Below, one piece after another: positions 8,793 through 17,627 of a stretch of 64,000 bases of DNA. The DNA is from Teredinibacter sp. KSP-S5-2. Its GTDB lineage: Bacteria; Pseudomonadota; Gammaproteobacteria; Pseudomonadales; Cellvibrionaceae. Position numbers and translations under genes: made by a program. The stretch covers positions 4,969,531 through 5,033,530 of the forward strand of contig NZ_CP120416.1 in NCBI RefSeq assembly GCF_032773895.1, read 5' to 3'. The notes below the pieces were generated by a model. The model had not been told where the DNA came from. It ran no database searches and saw only the letters and a program-made list of their open reading frames with translations. How positions within the stretch are numbered: position 1 is the first letter of the stretch; each line of letters starts with the position of its first letter.

Positions 8793-9743
8793 TCCAGAAA
8801 TTTCTCTTGCCATGGTTTCCGTTGCTTTCACTAACGCATCAATAATTCCCGGTTCATGGGAAGAGTGACCAGCATCGCGAATAATCTGCAGTTCAGATTC
8901 TGGCCATACTTTATGGAGTTCGTAAGCATTGTCCAGAGGACACACCATATCGTAGCGGCCGTGAATAATTGTGCCGGGAATGCCTTTGAGCTTATCTGCA
9001 TTATTTAATATCTGGTTTTCTTGTATAAACGCATTATTCACAAAATAGTGCGCCTCTATTCTGGCCAGTGAAACAGCCATATGGGGGGAGGCTAAAGCAT
9101 GAACAATTTCCGGGTTGGGGCGTAGGGTTGCGCATCGACCTTCCCAGGTCGACCAAGCTTTGGCGGCGGCCATTTTGGCCAACTCGTTATCACCGGTAAG
9201 CTTTTGATAATAGGCCGTCATCAGGTTACCGCGTTCCTCCTCGGGTATGGGGTGGAGGTACTCCTCCCAATAATCCGGGAAAACATTACTGGCACCATCC
9301 TGATAAAACCAATGAAGGTCTTTTTGTCGGGCAAGAAATATGCTCCGCAGAATCATGCCCAATACTTTTTCCGGGAAGGCCTGGGCGTACAGCAGCGCCA
9401 GGGTGGACCCCCAAGAGCCGCCGAATAACACCCATTTGGCAACCCCAAGATGCTGGCGGACTGTGTCCAGGTCGTCGATCAAATGGGCAGTGGTGTTGTC
9501 TGTTAAATCTGCATGTGGGGTAGAGCGTCCGGCACCACGTTGGTCGAGTAAAATAATACGGTAGCGTTCCGGGTTAAAAAAACGCCTGTCATGCTTGCTG
9601 AAACCTGCTCCCGGACCGCCGTGAATAAACAGAATCGGTATACCATCAGGGTCGCCACATTCCTCAATGTGCAGAGTATGAATGTCGCTCACTGCCAGAG
9701 TATGTTGTTTATAAGGCTTGATCTCAGGGTAGAGTATTTGCAT
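8772..9743 (-). CDS. pip: Proline iminopeptidase
   Basis: A 323-residue alpha/beta hydrolase of peptidase family S33 that removes N-terminal proline from peptides in the cytoplasm. The oxyanion-hole motif is FIHGGPGAGFS, the nucleophile elbow GGSWGSTLAL, the acid GRYDMVCP and the histidine RDAGHSSHEP. The family block LLDQRGAGRSTPHA is present. Length fits the family. It stands alone on the minus strand between convergent and divergent genes. Confidence 0.93.
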   Translation of the reverse strand: MQILYPEIKPYKQHTLAVSDIHTLHIEECGDPDGIPILFIHGGPGAGFSKHDRRFFNPERYRIILLDQRGAGRSTPHADLTDNTTAHLIDDLDTVRQHLGVAKWVLFGGSWGSTLALLYAQAFPEKVLGMILRSIFLARQKDLHWFYQDGASNVFPDYWEEYLHPIPEEERGNLMTAYYQKLTGDNELAKMAAAKAWSTWEGRCATLRPNPEIVHALASPHMAVSLARIEAHYFVNNAFIQENQILNNADKLKGIPGTIIHGRYDMVCPLDNAYELHKVWPESELQIIRDAGHSSHEPGIIDALVKATETMAREISGEKGPIC

Positions 9744-9846
9744 CAGGTGTCTGGATCCTTCTTGTTATTTTCCTAAGTGTAGGACATTTTGCTTCAGGGC
9801 AGTTCCCGCGATGGCTGCCTGGTTCGCATTTACTTTCAATTATCTG

Positions 9847-9864
9847 CTGACACTAGGCTGTCAG
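9847..9864 (+). repeat. Small hairpin CTGACA...TGTCAG
   Basis: A perfect six-base inverted repeat with a six-base spacer in the divergent region between pip and the gene at 9949. It may be part of a regulatory region with the longer palindrome at 9887, or chance. Confidence 0.35.
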
Positions 9865-9886
9865 TAGCCCCCCGTTATTCTCTGCA

Positions 9887-9903
9887 ACCAGTTTGAAACT
9901 GGT
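9887..9903 (+). promoter_or_regulatory. Perfect 17-bp palindrome, candidate operator
   Basis: The sequence ACCAGTTTGAAACTGGT is a perfect 8-1-8 inverted repeat. It lies 46 bp upstream of the start codon at 9949 and about 145 bp upstream of pip. The gene after the next one encodes a WYL-type repressor, so this is a natural candidate for its binding site. The assignment is inference; the symmetry is seen directly. Confidence 0.5.
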
Positions 9904-9948
9904 AGACCAGATATACACATTACATTCATTCAGTGGAGGTTACGGATT

Positions 9949-10263
9949 ATGCACATTATTAAGCAGTATCAATTCAATCTTAAAGACGGCGCGACAGAAA
10001 AAGCATTGGTTGACGTCGGTGACAAGTTTAATCTAGAGCTGGTTAAACTTGACGGTTTTTTATACCGCTCATTATCACAAACAGAAAATGGCGAATGGCT
10101 CGACACGGTATATTGGAGTGGCGCCGAGGCTGAGGAGAAAGGCGGTAAAGTCATGGAAAAACCGGTTGCAGTAGAGTATATGGCGTTGATTGATGAGGCA
10201 TCGGTCAAGGTGACACGGTCTGTTGTACACTCCAGCATCTATCCCGAAATGGATATGGCGTAA
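9949..10263 (+). CDS. Small dimeric alpha/beta-barrel-like protein
   Basis: A 104-residue cytoplasmic protein. A beta strand opens it (HIIKQYQFNLK), then a helix (ATEKALVDVGDKFN), then DGFLYRSLSQTENGEWLDTVYW, a pattern typical of antibiotic-biosynthesis-monooxygenase-like ferredoxin folds that form dimers. No catalytic assignment can be made. It has a good ribosome-binding site (GTGGAGG). It is followed by a WYL regulator gene in the same direction and preceded by a palindrome, which suggests a regulator/target pair. Confidence 0.7.
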   Translation: MHIIKQYQFNLKDGATEKALVDVGDKFNLELVKLDGFLYRSLSQTENGEWLDTVYWSGAEAEEKGGKVMEKPVAVEYMALIDEASVKVTRSVVHSSIYPEMDMA

Positions 10264-10335
10264 TAAAGGTTGTAGATAGACAAGGATGTCTTTCCGAAGG
10301 TAGAGTGATTCACACCGTTGCAGTGGTAATTGTTC

Positions 10336-11049
10336 ATGCGTAAGGCAGAAAGACTTTTTCAAATATTGAATCTATTGCGAAACCGCAGAACGGTTCTGAC
10401 CGCCAAACAGATCGCAGAAAAACTGGAAGTGTCTGAACGAACCATCTACCGGGATATTCAGGCCTTGAGTTTATCCGGTGTTCCCATCGAAGGCGAAGCG
10501 GGTGTTGGCTACCGTGTACAGCGACAGTTCGACCTGCCACCCCTTATGTTTGATCACGATGAAGTCGAAGCGCTGTTGCTTGGCGTGCGTATGGTGCGTT
10601 CCTGGAGTGATAGGCAACTGGCTGCTTCGGCGAACAGCGCGTTAAACAAAATACTTGCCGTGTTACCCAGCCAATTGCGAGAAGTCGAAGAAACCTCGCC
10701 GATTATGGTGCCCAAGTTTCAGGAGCAAACACTGGCCAGTCAGTACAGCGAAGCTATACGCAAAGCCATCAAAAATAAAACCATGATCAAGGTTCATTAC
10801 TGCGATGCCAAGGAATCTAACTCCTTACGTACACTCTGGCCTCTGGGCTTATTTTTCTGGGGCTCGGCCTGGACGCTAGTTGCCTGGTGTGAGCTGCGCA
10901 ATGATTATCGGGTTTTTCGTTTGGACCGCATCACCAAATTTCAAAGTTTAGAGGAACACTTCGTAACGGATCCGAACCGTTCTCTGGGCCACTACCTCGA
11001 GATGCAAAGACAAAGATATTACGAATATTTAAGGGGAGAAGTTGAATAA
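10336..11049 (+). CDS. YafY-type transcriptional regulator (HTH_11 + WYL domain)
   Basis: A 237-residue regulator. The N-terminal DeoR-like helix-turn-helix is seen in RLFQILNLLRNRRTVLTAKQ and EKLEVSERTIYRDIQALSL. The C-terminal WYL domain covers about residues 135-210 (IKVHYCDAKESNSLRTLWPL, WTLVAWCELRNDYRVFRLDR). WYL domains sense small ligands or nucleic acid. I chose ATG 10336; an upstream TTG at 10330 adds two residues. It overlaps the next gene by eight bases. Confidence 0.88.
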   Translation: MRKAERLFQILNLLRNRRTVLTAKQIAEKLEVSERTIYRDIQALSLSGVPIEGEAGVGYRVQRQFDLPPLMFDHDEVEALLLGVRMVRSWSDRQLAASANSALNKILAVLPSQLREVEETSPIMVPKFQEQTLASQYSEAIRKAIKNKTMIKVHYCDAKESNSLRTLWPLGLFFWGSAWTLVAWCELRNDYRVFRLDRITKFQSLEEHFVTDPNRSLGHYLEMQRQRYYEYLRGEVE

Positions 11050-11695
11050 TCTATTTGAACAGTCCGTCGACCGTCACGCGCAAATAATTTGGGACTACAT
11101 GCAACTGAGCACACCATTAGAAAAAGTGGAGTGCATGATTGTTTTGGGTTCCAATGACCCACGAGTGGCAGAAACCGCTGCCCGCTTATTGCAAGACGAT
11201 TGGGCAAAATACGCCATATACACTGGGGCCGTTGGGCGGGGAACTCATGGTTTATACGGCACCTCTGAAGCGGAATACTTTGCTCGTTATGCACTGGATG
11301 CAGGAGTTGATTCCTCTCGTATATTTATCGAACCTCAAGCCACCAACACGGGGGACAACTTTCGTTTCTCAATAGAAATGTTGGAGGAAAAATCGTTAAG
11401 CCCGAATAGTTTTTTACTGGTGCAAAAAAATTACATGTGCCGGCGTGCTTACGCCACCTTCCGTGTGCACTATCCAACTGAAAAAGTGGTTTTGGCCTGC
11501 CCGGAACTAACCTACTTGAATTACCCCTATCAACACATCGATAAAACCTTGTTTATTAATACGCTGGTGGGCGATTTACAGCGCATGTGGCTGTATGCGG
11601 AAAAAGGCTATCAGATAGTGCAGGACATCCCACAAGAAGTCATGGACGCTTACTTAAGGCTAGTGCAAATGGGGTTTGATAAGCAGCTGGCCTGA
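11042..11695 (+). CDS. DUF218 / YdcF-ElyC family protein
   Basis: A 217-residue DUF218 protein. The family core is VECMIVLGSNDPRVAETAARL, then YTGAVGRGTHG, TSEAEYFARYALDAGVDSSR and EPQATNTGDNFRFS. These are the nucleotide-binding-like motifs of YdcF rather than of the membrane-anchored ElyC, and no transmembrane segment is seen. YdcF binds S-adenosylmethionine in vitro, but its cellular role is unclear. The TTG start overlaps the end of the WYL regulator gene, so the two are co-translated. Confidence 0.8.
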   Translation: MNNLFEQSVDRHAQIIWDYMQLSTPLEKVECMIVLGSNDPRVAETAARLLQDDWAKYAIYTGAVGRGTHGLYGTSEAEYFARYALDAGVDSSRIFIEPQATNTGDNFRFSIEMLEEKSLSPNSFLLVQKNYMCRRAYATFRVHYPTEKVVLACPELTYLNYPYQHIDKTLFINTLVGDLQRMWLYAEKGYQIVQDIPQEVMDAYLRLVQMGFDKQLA

Positions 11696-11697
11696 TC

Positions 11698-12441
11698 TTA
11701 TTTTTTAATACACGCAAATATCGCGTTGCCGCTTTCACCGTCCCAAAGGTTTATTTTGTCGTAGGTATGTTCAAAAATCTGTACCTCAAAATAAGGTTCA
11801 AGTAAGCGGCGTAACGCCTCAAAAGTGATGGCCACCATAGCGTGCTGATCCTGCCACGATTGGGTAACACCATCTGTTGTTTTTTTAATGCCGAGTTTCA
11901 ACGATTGCTCATCGCCACTTCCAGGGTAAAACCAACCGGATTTAAAGTTAAAAATACTCTCGTTGTACGTGGTTGTATGTTGAGTAAATGAGCGGTTGTC
12001 TATCTTGCTTTTATCTACAGCGTTAAAACAAAATAAACCGCCAGCACTCAATACTCTGTGCACATTGGCAATACAGGCCGCGAGTTTGTCCAGGTTATTG
12101 TTGTAATGGATGGAATACAAAAAACAGGTAATCAGGCTTTGTGGTTCATCCATCTCGAACTGACACATATCCCCTTGGATAAAATGGGCGTGCGGGCAGC
12201 GCTGTTTGGCGATATCCAGCATCGGCTGATGAATATCCAGCCCGCTACAGGTAAAACCGTAATCGATAAAGTGCTCAATATGCGGCCCCGTTCCACAAGC
12301 TAAATCGAGGTGATGTTTGCCTTGATTGCCGAACAGCTGAAAAAGCCTGCGCACATAATCACTCTGTTCCAAGTAATCAATATCGGCGCACATCAAATCA
12401 TAGTAACCCGATAAATCGGTATATAGGGCGTTAGAAGACAT
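11698..12441 (-). CDS. Class I SAM-dependent methyltransferase
   Basis: A 247-residue methyltransferase. Motif I is HLDLACGTGPHIEHF, followed by the acidic motif II LDIHQPMLDIA, then FIQGDMCQFEMDEPQSLITC. The C-terminal part (FEALRRLLEPYFEVQIFEHTYD) fits class I enzymes that act on small molecules. The substrate is not evident. It ends two bases from the convergent DUF218 gene. Confidence 0.85.
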   Translation of the reverse strand: MSSNALYTDLSGYYDLMCADIDYLEQSDYVRRLFQLFGNQGKHHLDLACGTGPHIEHFIDYGFTCSGLDIHQPMLDIAKQRCPHAHFIQGDMCQFEMDEPQSLITCFLYSIHYNNNLDKLAACIANVHRVLSAGGLFCFNAVDKSKIDNRSFTQHTTTYNESIFNFKSGWFYPGSGDEQSLKLGIKKTTDGVTQSWQDQHAMVAITFEALRRLLEPYFEVQIFEHTYDKINLWDGESGNAIFACIKK

Positions 12442-12677
12442 AGGGGTTAGGCAGGACAGCGGGGTCAGTAATTGAGGGGCGCGCAGTATAACCGGAAAGC
12501 TCGGGCGCTATGCGAACAAAAACGCATTTATTTCAGCGTATAAACCTCGAAACTGGGTTTTAAAAACGCCGATTTCCATACCTTGCGGGATAATCCGCTG
12601 ACCGGTCGTTTCTTGATGGCGCTCAATCCGCTAGAATCCCCCCTTATTTTTTACAGCACCCTCCTTTCGGTAACACT

Positions 12678-14021
12678 ATGACAGAGAAACATTCCGGCCG
12701 AGTTGGCTTCGTTAGCCTTGGCTGCCCCAAAGCATTGGTAGACTCAGAACGCATTCTTACCCAGCTGAAACTTGACGGTTACGATGTCGTACCTACCTAC
12801 GACCAGGCTGATGTTGTAGTGGTAAATACCTGCGGTTTTATCGACAGCGCCAAACAGGAATCTCTGGATGCCATTGGTGAAGCCATGAAAGAAAATGGCC
12901 GTGTGATTGTGACCGGCTGTATGGGGGCCGATAAAGACGCCATTCTGAATGTACACCCGGATGTGCTTGCTGTTTCCGGCCCGCATCAATACGAAAGCGT
13001 GGTTTCCGCTGTGCACGAATACGTGCCACCAAATAAAGAACATAACCCCTTTGTCGACCTGGTGCCGCCTCAAGGGGTGAAGCTGACTCCCAGACACTAT
13101 GCCTACCTGAAAATATCTGAAGGCTGTAACCACCGTTGTTCCTTCTGCATTATTCCATCCATGCGCGGCGACTTGGTCAGTCGACCAATCGGTGAGGTGA
13201 TGGACGAAGCCGAACGTTTGGTACAGGCGGGCACACAAGAACTGTTAGTCGTTTCCCAGGACACCAGCGCCTACGGAGTGGATATGAAATACCGCACCGG
13301 CTTCTGGCAGGGGCGTCCGTTAAAAACCAAAATGTACGATCTGTGTAATGCGCTTTCCGAATTAGGTGCCTGGGTACGTTTGCATTATGTTTACCCTTAC
13401 CCTCATGTGGATGACATCATGCCATTAATGGCGGAAGGGAAAATTCTGCCCTACCTTGATATCCCATTCCAGCATGCCAGCCCGTCGGTATTAAAAGCCA
13501 TGAAACGTCCGGCGCATCAGGAAAAAACACTGGAGCGCATACATAACTGGCGTAAACAGTGCCCGGAACTGGTATTGCGTTCCACCTTTATTGTCGGCTT
13601 CCCTGGCGAAACCGATGAAGACTTTGAAATACTGTTGGACTGGCTGAAAGAAGCTCAGCTTGACCGTGTTGGCTGCTTTGAATATTCACCAGTCGATGGT
13701 GCCACCGCCAATGACCTGCCCAACCAAGTACCGGAAGAGCTGAAGCAGGAGCGCAAACAGCGCTTTATGGAGCTGCAAGCTGAAATCTCCGCTAGCAAGC
13801 TGGCAGAGAAAGTGGGTTACCAAATGGAAATCCTGATCGATGAGACCGACGGCGAACAGGCTGCCGGGCGGTCATATGCCGATGCGCCGGAAATCGATGG
13901 CGTGGTCACGGTTGTTGATGGTGGCCACCTGCAACCGGGGCAACGGGTTCAGGTGGAAATTACTGCCGCAGACGAATACGATCTTTGGGGCGAGTTAGTG
14001 GACTACGAGGCGGAATCTTAA
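12678..14021 (+). CDS. rimO: Ribosomal protein S12 methylthiotransferase RimO
   Basis: A 447-residue radical SAM methylthiotransferase that modifies Asp88 of ribosomal protein S12. The N-terminal UPF0004 domain holds the auxiliary cluster cysteines ([36 protein letters not shown]). The radical SAM motif is [15 protein letters not shown], and a TRAM domain closes the protein ([20 protein letters not shown]). The SLGCPK and IPSMRG forms distinguish RimO from MiaB, whose gene is also in this window. Confidence 0.97.
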   Translation: MTEKHSGRVGFVSLGCPKALVDSERILTQLKLDGYDVVPTYDQADVVVVNTCGFIDSAKQESLDAIGEAMKENGRVIVTGCMGADKDAILNVHPDVLAVSGPHQYESVVSAVHEYVPPNKEHNPFVDLVPPQGVKLTPRHYAYLKISEGCNHRCSFCIIPSMRGDLVSRPIGEVMDEAERLVQAGTQELLVVSQDTSAYGVDMKYRTGFWQGRPLKTKMYDLCNALSELGAWVRLHYVYPYPHVDDIMPLMAEGKILPYLDIPFQHASPSVLKAMKRPAHQEKTLERIHNWRKQCPELVLRSTFIVGFPGETDEDFEILLDWLKEAQLDRVGCFEYSPVDGATANDLPNQVPEELKQERKQRFMELQAEISASKLAEKVGYQMEILIDETDGEQAAGRSYADAPEIDGVVTVVDGGHLQPGQRVQVEITAADEYDLWGELVDYEAES

Positions 14022-14083
14022 TGGGTTTTGAGCTAACCTCATAAGAAAACCGCTAAACATAGGGCTGGAGCCAGTAATCAAAT

Positions 14084-15880
14084 ATGTCAGACACTCGGAG
14101 TTCCTCATCCGCTGACAACGTAAACGAACGACTTGTGTCCATACTACTGGACACGAACAACTCAGAAGAATACCTGCGCACGGTGCTGGAGTATGTGCCC
14201 GTGCTGGTTTCTGCGGTCGATCTGGAAGGCAACGTCAAGTTTGCCAGCCAACACCACACCCTACTTGCCGGGGTGAGCGACGACCTGAACGATATCCAAA
14301 AAGAAGCCGACCTCTACCCGGCGCTGGTACAAAGCCGGGTGGAAAACATGGCCATGGAGGCAGCTTTAAACCAGCCCGCTGAAGCCTGGGAGCTGAGCGC
14401 CAAACATAAAGACGGCTCCATGCATCACTACCACATGCATCGTCTCTACGTAAAAAGAGACACCGACACCATTATCTACAGCATTGGTACCGACGTTACC
14501 GAATTTAAACTGGCCGAGCGTGCACTGCGTGACCATAAATCGCGTATCGACTACATGGCCTTTCACGACCCCTTAACCGGGTTAGCCAATCGCTCACTCT
14601 TTTACGACCGCGCAAATAAAAGCCTTTCACGAGCCAATCGCAGCCATTCCACCATTGCTTTACTGCTCATCGACCTGGATCGATTCAAATTAATTAATGA
14701 CAGCTTTGGCCATGATTTTGGTGATGCCTTCCTGAAAAAAGCCGCCCAACATTTATTGGACGAACTCAGAGACACCGACACCGTGGCGCGCTTGGGTGGC
14801 GATGAATTTGTGGTGATTCTGGAAAACATCCGCGATGTGGAAGACGTGGAAAAAATTGCCGGCAAAATTCTGAAGTCCCTGGCCGAACCCATGACCATTC
14901 AAGGACACGATATTTCCTGCTCGGGCAGTATCGGTATTAGCATGTACCCCAATCATGGGAAAGGAATTGATCAGCTATTAAAAAATGCTGACGCAGCCAT
15001 GTACAACGCCAAAAACGCCGGCAAAAACTGCTACCAGTTTTTTGTCCATGCCATGACCGATAATGCAGTGAATTATTTACTACTGGAAAATGATTTGCGC
15101 CGGGCGATTGAATGCAACGAAATGAAATTGTTTTATCAACCTCAGGTTGATTTGAACACGGGAAGAATTGTCGGCCTGGAAGCCCTGGTGCGTTGGCAAC
15201 ATAAAGATAGAGGCCTGGTTTCCCCGGTACACTTTATTCCACTGGCGGAAGAAACCGGCTTAATAAATCAACTGGGCGAGTGGGTGCTCAGCCATGCCTG
15301 TGAGCGGTTTCAAGCCTGGTTAATGCAGGGTATTCATTTTGGCAAAGTCGCCGTAAATATTTCCATGCGCCAATTTCGTCAGGACCATTTCGAACAAACC
15401 GTGGTTCGTGTATTAACCGAAAGCAAATTGGCCCCGCAATATCTGGAATTGGAAATCACCGAAAGCTCGGCAATGGAAAACGCATCCGTTACCGCAGAAA
15501 TGTTAGGTTGCTTAAGTAAAATGGGCTTGTCTCTCGCCATTGACGATTTCGGTACCGGTTATTCCTCACTGGCCTACTTACAACAATTTCCTATTCATAA
15601 ATTAAAAATCGACCGCAGTTTTGTTAGCGATATAGATACCAATAACAGCGACGCCTCTATTGCAAAATCGATTATCGATTTGGCCCACAACATGCAATTA
15701 CAGGTTATTGCCGAAGGTGTCGAACGGCCGGCACAATCACGCTGGTTAATTGATCGCGGCTGTGACCAAGTGCAAGGGTTCTATTATTGCAAACCCCTCG
15801 CCGAAGAAGAATTGCTCGCGCTGGTAGAAGACCACACCCGCGTGATCAAAGACGCAGCAGGTGTGCGATTTATCCTATAA
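14084..15880 (+). CDS. PAS-GGDEF-EAL cyclic-di-GMP protein
   Basis: A 598-residue soluble signalling protein. A PAS domain covers about residues 25-150 (VLEYVPVLVSAVDLEGNVKF to IIYSIGTDVTEFKLAERAL). The diguanylate cyclase domain follows (about 160-325) with intact LGGDEFVVIL, and an inhibitory RxxD site (RDTD) five residues before it. The phosphodiesterase domain (about 345-590) has intact EALVRWQH, and DDFGTGYSSLAYLQ and KIDRSFV. Both c-di-GMP synthesis and hydrolysis are therefore possible, with the PAS input choosing between them. No transmembrane segment is visible. Confidence 0.94.
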   Translation: MSDTRSSSSADNVNERLVSILLDTNNSEEYLRTVLEYVPVLVSAVDLEGNVKFASQHHTLLAGVSDDLNDIQKEADLYPALVQSRVENMAMEAALNQPAEAWELSAKHKDGSMHHYHMHRLYVKRDTDTIIYSIGTDVTEFKLAERALRDHKSRIDYMAFHDPLTGLANRSLFYDRANKSLSRANRSHSTIALLLIDLDRFKLINDSFGHDFGDAFLKKAAQHLLDELRDTDTVARLGGDEFVVILENIRDVEDVEKIAGKILKSLAEPMTIQGHDISCSGSIGISMYPNHGKGIDQLLKNADAAMYNAKNAGKNCYQFFVHAMTDNAVNYLLLENDLRRAIECNEMKLFYQPQVDLNTGRIVGLEALVRWQHKDRGLVSPVHFIPLAEETGLINQLGEWVLSHACERFQAWLMQGIHFGKVAVNISMRQFRQDHFEQTVVRVLTESKLAPQYLELEITESSAMENASVTAEMLGCLSKMGLSLAIDDFGTGYSSLAYLQQFPIHKLKIDRSFVSDIDTNNSDASIAKSIIDLAHNMQLQVIAEGVERPAQSRWLIDRGCDQVQGFYYCKPLAEEELLALVEDHTRVIKDAAGVRFIL

Positions 15881-15914
15881 CCTGTACGCAAAACCCTTTG
15901 CCTAGAGGTGCCCC

Positions 15915-16349
15915 ATGCGCAGCCACGAAACAGAAATGACCGTACTCGTTACCCCCGAAATGAGCAACTTCGGTGGTAAAATGCACGGTGGGGAACTATT
16001 AAAACTACTCGACCAAGTCGCCTACACCTGCGCCATGCGATACTGCGGCCACTATGTAGTCACACTTTCTGTACAAAAAGTATTATTTAAACAACCCATC
16101 CACATTGGCGAACTCCTCAACTTCAATGCCTCCGTAAACTACACCGGGAAAACCTCCATGGAAGTGGGCATACAAGTCATCGCAGAAGATATTGAAAAAC
16201 AAGTCGTGCGCCACACCAACTCCTGTTACTTCAATATGGTAGCCGTCGACTCCGATGGCAAACCGACGCAAATAGAACCTCTAGTACCCGCAACGGAAGA
16301 TCAAAAAAGACGTTGGAACGACGCCCTGGAAAGAAGAAAGCGGCTTTAA
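15915..16349 (+). CDS. Acyl-CoA thioesterase (hotdog fold, YciA/BFIT-like)
   Basis: A 144-residue single-hotdog thioester hydrolase. The signature MSNFGGKMHGGELLKLLDQV includes the active-site helix start, and TLSVQKVLFKQPIHIGELLN and VNYTGKTSMEVGIQVIAED follow as in acyl-CoA hydrolases. The Asp in LLDQ is the likely catalytic residue. Length matches. This is the last core gene before the accessory island. Confidence 0.88.
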   Translation: MRSHETEMTVLVTPEMSNFGGKMHGGELLKLLDQVAYTCAMRYCGHYVVTLSVQKVLFKQPIHIGELLNFNASVNYTGKTSMEVGIQVIAEDIEKQVVRHTNSCYFNMVAVDSDGKPTQIEPLVPATEDQKRRWNDALERRKRL

Positions 16350-16587
16350 CAAACTGACGCGCCATAAATGGCTATTGCAATAATCCAATACCGTTTAATA
16401 ATTATATAGAGACAAAATGCCAAAAATAAAATGTATTCTCGTACGTCACAGTGTTTTAACCGATTAAAATAAAAGAAAAAAACTCGGCGTCCAGTTTTTA
16501 ATAAATTTATCCATTTAATAGACATCAATAATGTTATTGGACAATAGGGTTAAAGTTTGGATAATGAAATAGCAAGCTGGACAGTAC
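16350..16587. other. Non-coding left margin of the accessory island
   Basis: No supported gene. The stretch is strongly AT-rich compared with the thioesterase gene. It contains GTTTTAAC near 16451 and GGGTTAAAG near 16549, which could be the eroded ends of a further recombination site. It also holds the first copy of a 15-base direct repeat (AATGTTATTGGACAA at about 16529) whose second copy lies inside the candidate attC ending at 16710. Confidence 0.5.
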
Positions 16588-16710
16588 CTATAACAAACAA
16601 TATATAAGCAGAGGAGGCCAATCCGTTGAAACTAAAAGAGTTTTCTTGCTCTCTCTTTTGTTCTGTACAGAATGTTATTGGACAAACTGTCGCTTATCCT
16701 ACTGTTATAC
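16588..16710 (+). other. Candidate attC site, long VCR-like form
   Basis: Left box CTATAAC (16588-16594), right box GTTATAC (16704-16710). When the right half is reverse-complemented it aligns with the left half at TATAACA, ATAAGC, CCAAT and AAAAGAG. The centre is a hairpin AACTAAAAGAG...CTCTTTTGTT. The length of 123 bp is like Vibrio repeats. The next gene starts seven bases after the right box, as expected for a cassette. Confidence 0.6.
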
Positions 16711-16716
16711 ATAATT

Positions 16717-17127
16717 ATGAACTTAGCTAATATGCAAACGGACTTCTGGGAGTTGAGGTCGGCGGAAAAGTGTAATACTGAAAATCCAGATAGTTTTTTC
16801 ATTCCAGCTTTAGAGGCGAGGAAGAGCCTAAAAGTGGGCGATGCGGCTAAATTGATTTTTGATATCGAAAGCCAGGATGAGGATGGGAAGGTTATTGTAT
16901 CTGGTGAAAGAATGTATGTCATAGTTTCAGAGGTTGTTGGAGATTTCTATATCGGCATACTTGATAGTCAGCCAGCTACTATTGAACCAAATGAACTATT
17001 TTATCTAGAATTTGGTGTCGAAGTACCTTTTACATCAGAGCACATAATCGATATAACTAGGCCTCCAGAGGATTATGTGGAATGGCAGCTAAGCCAAGAT
17101 CCAGAGAAAATCTGGGATCGGGGTTAA
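16717..17127 (+). CDS. Cassette protein of unknown function (136 aa)
   Basis: A soluble, acidic protein without signal peptide that I cannot assign to a named family. It contains QTDFWELRSAEKCN, DAAKLIFDIESQDEDG, ERMYVIVSEVVGDFYIGILD and ends in PPEDYVEWQLSQDPEKIW. The pattern resembles small conserved cytoplasmic proteins that are often immunity- or toxin-associated, but that is only an impression. I chose ATG 16717, just after the upstream attC box. An open frame continues upstream to ATG 16672, but that would put coding sequence inside attC. ATG 16732 is another option. The stop lies one base before the next candidate attC. Confidence 0.75.
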   Translation: MNLANMQTDFWELRSAEKCNTENPDSFFIPALEARKSLKVGDAAKLIFDIESQDEDGKVIVSGERMYVIVSEVVGDFYIGILDSQPATIEPNELFYLEFGVEVPFTSEHIIDITRPPEDYVEWQLSQDPEKIWDRG

Positions 17128-17128
17128 T

Positions 17129-17206
17129 GTATAACAAGCGTAGGTTGGCGGATCAATTTTTCGCTCGTTCCTCGCTACAAATTGCCCGCAGCTACGGGCG
17201 TTAAGC
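17129..17206 (+). other. Candidate attC site (best example)
   Basis: Left box GTATAAC (17129-17135) and right box GTTAAGC (17200-17206). Nested arms pair: GCGTAG with CTACG, GCGG with CCGC, and CAATTT with AAATTG, separated by one- or two-base bulges, with a terminal GTTCCTC-type loop. The outer 5' box, spacer, inner box order and the extrahelical bases are what integron integrases recognise. It sits directly between the stop of one gene and the start of the next. Confidence 0.75.
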
Positions 17207-17216
17207 ATCAATAATA

Positions 17217-17627
17217 ATGGAGAGTGTAGTGAATATTAAAGAAGTCTTTTCCCCAAGGCAGATCTATGTAGGAACATTCATTGGTGGCCCCATTGCAGCT
17301 GCTTACTATTTAAGCAGAAATTTTGAATGCATGAATAAAGCTAATCTTTCAAGTGTATCTATAGCCGCTTCCCTTGCTTTTACTGTTTTTCTATTTTGGT
17401 TTACATTTCAGCTTCCAGACAATTTTCCAAACACTATTATTCCTATTGCTTACTCATCTATTGCAGCAGGAATCGCATGGCAATGGCAGGTGTCTAAAGA
17501 AGAGATTGAAGCTGTCGAATCGTATACGTTTCAATCTAACTGGAAAGTGGCTGGCGTTTCAGTAATTGCATTAGTAATAACGTTGATGTGTTTACTTGGT
17601 CTCGTAATGGTTCTTCCGGTAGAGTAA
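17217..17627 (+). CDS. Cassette-encoded membrane protein (136 aa)
   Basis: An unrecognised protein with four hydrophobic segments (about residues 17-32, 45-68, 74-90 and 112-134) and short polar loops. It has no catalytic motif. It starts 11 bases after the right box of the upstream attC, and its stop TAA is three bases before the next one. This gene-between-two-sites layout is the clearest cassette in the window. Function unknown. Confidence 0.7.
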   Translation: MESVVNIKEVFSPRQIYVGTFIGGPIAAAYYLSRNFECMNKANLSSVSIAASLAFTVFLFWFTFQLPDNFPNTIIPIAYSSIAAGIAWQWQVSKEEIEAVESYTFQSNWKVAGVSVIALVITLMCLLGLVMVLPVE

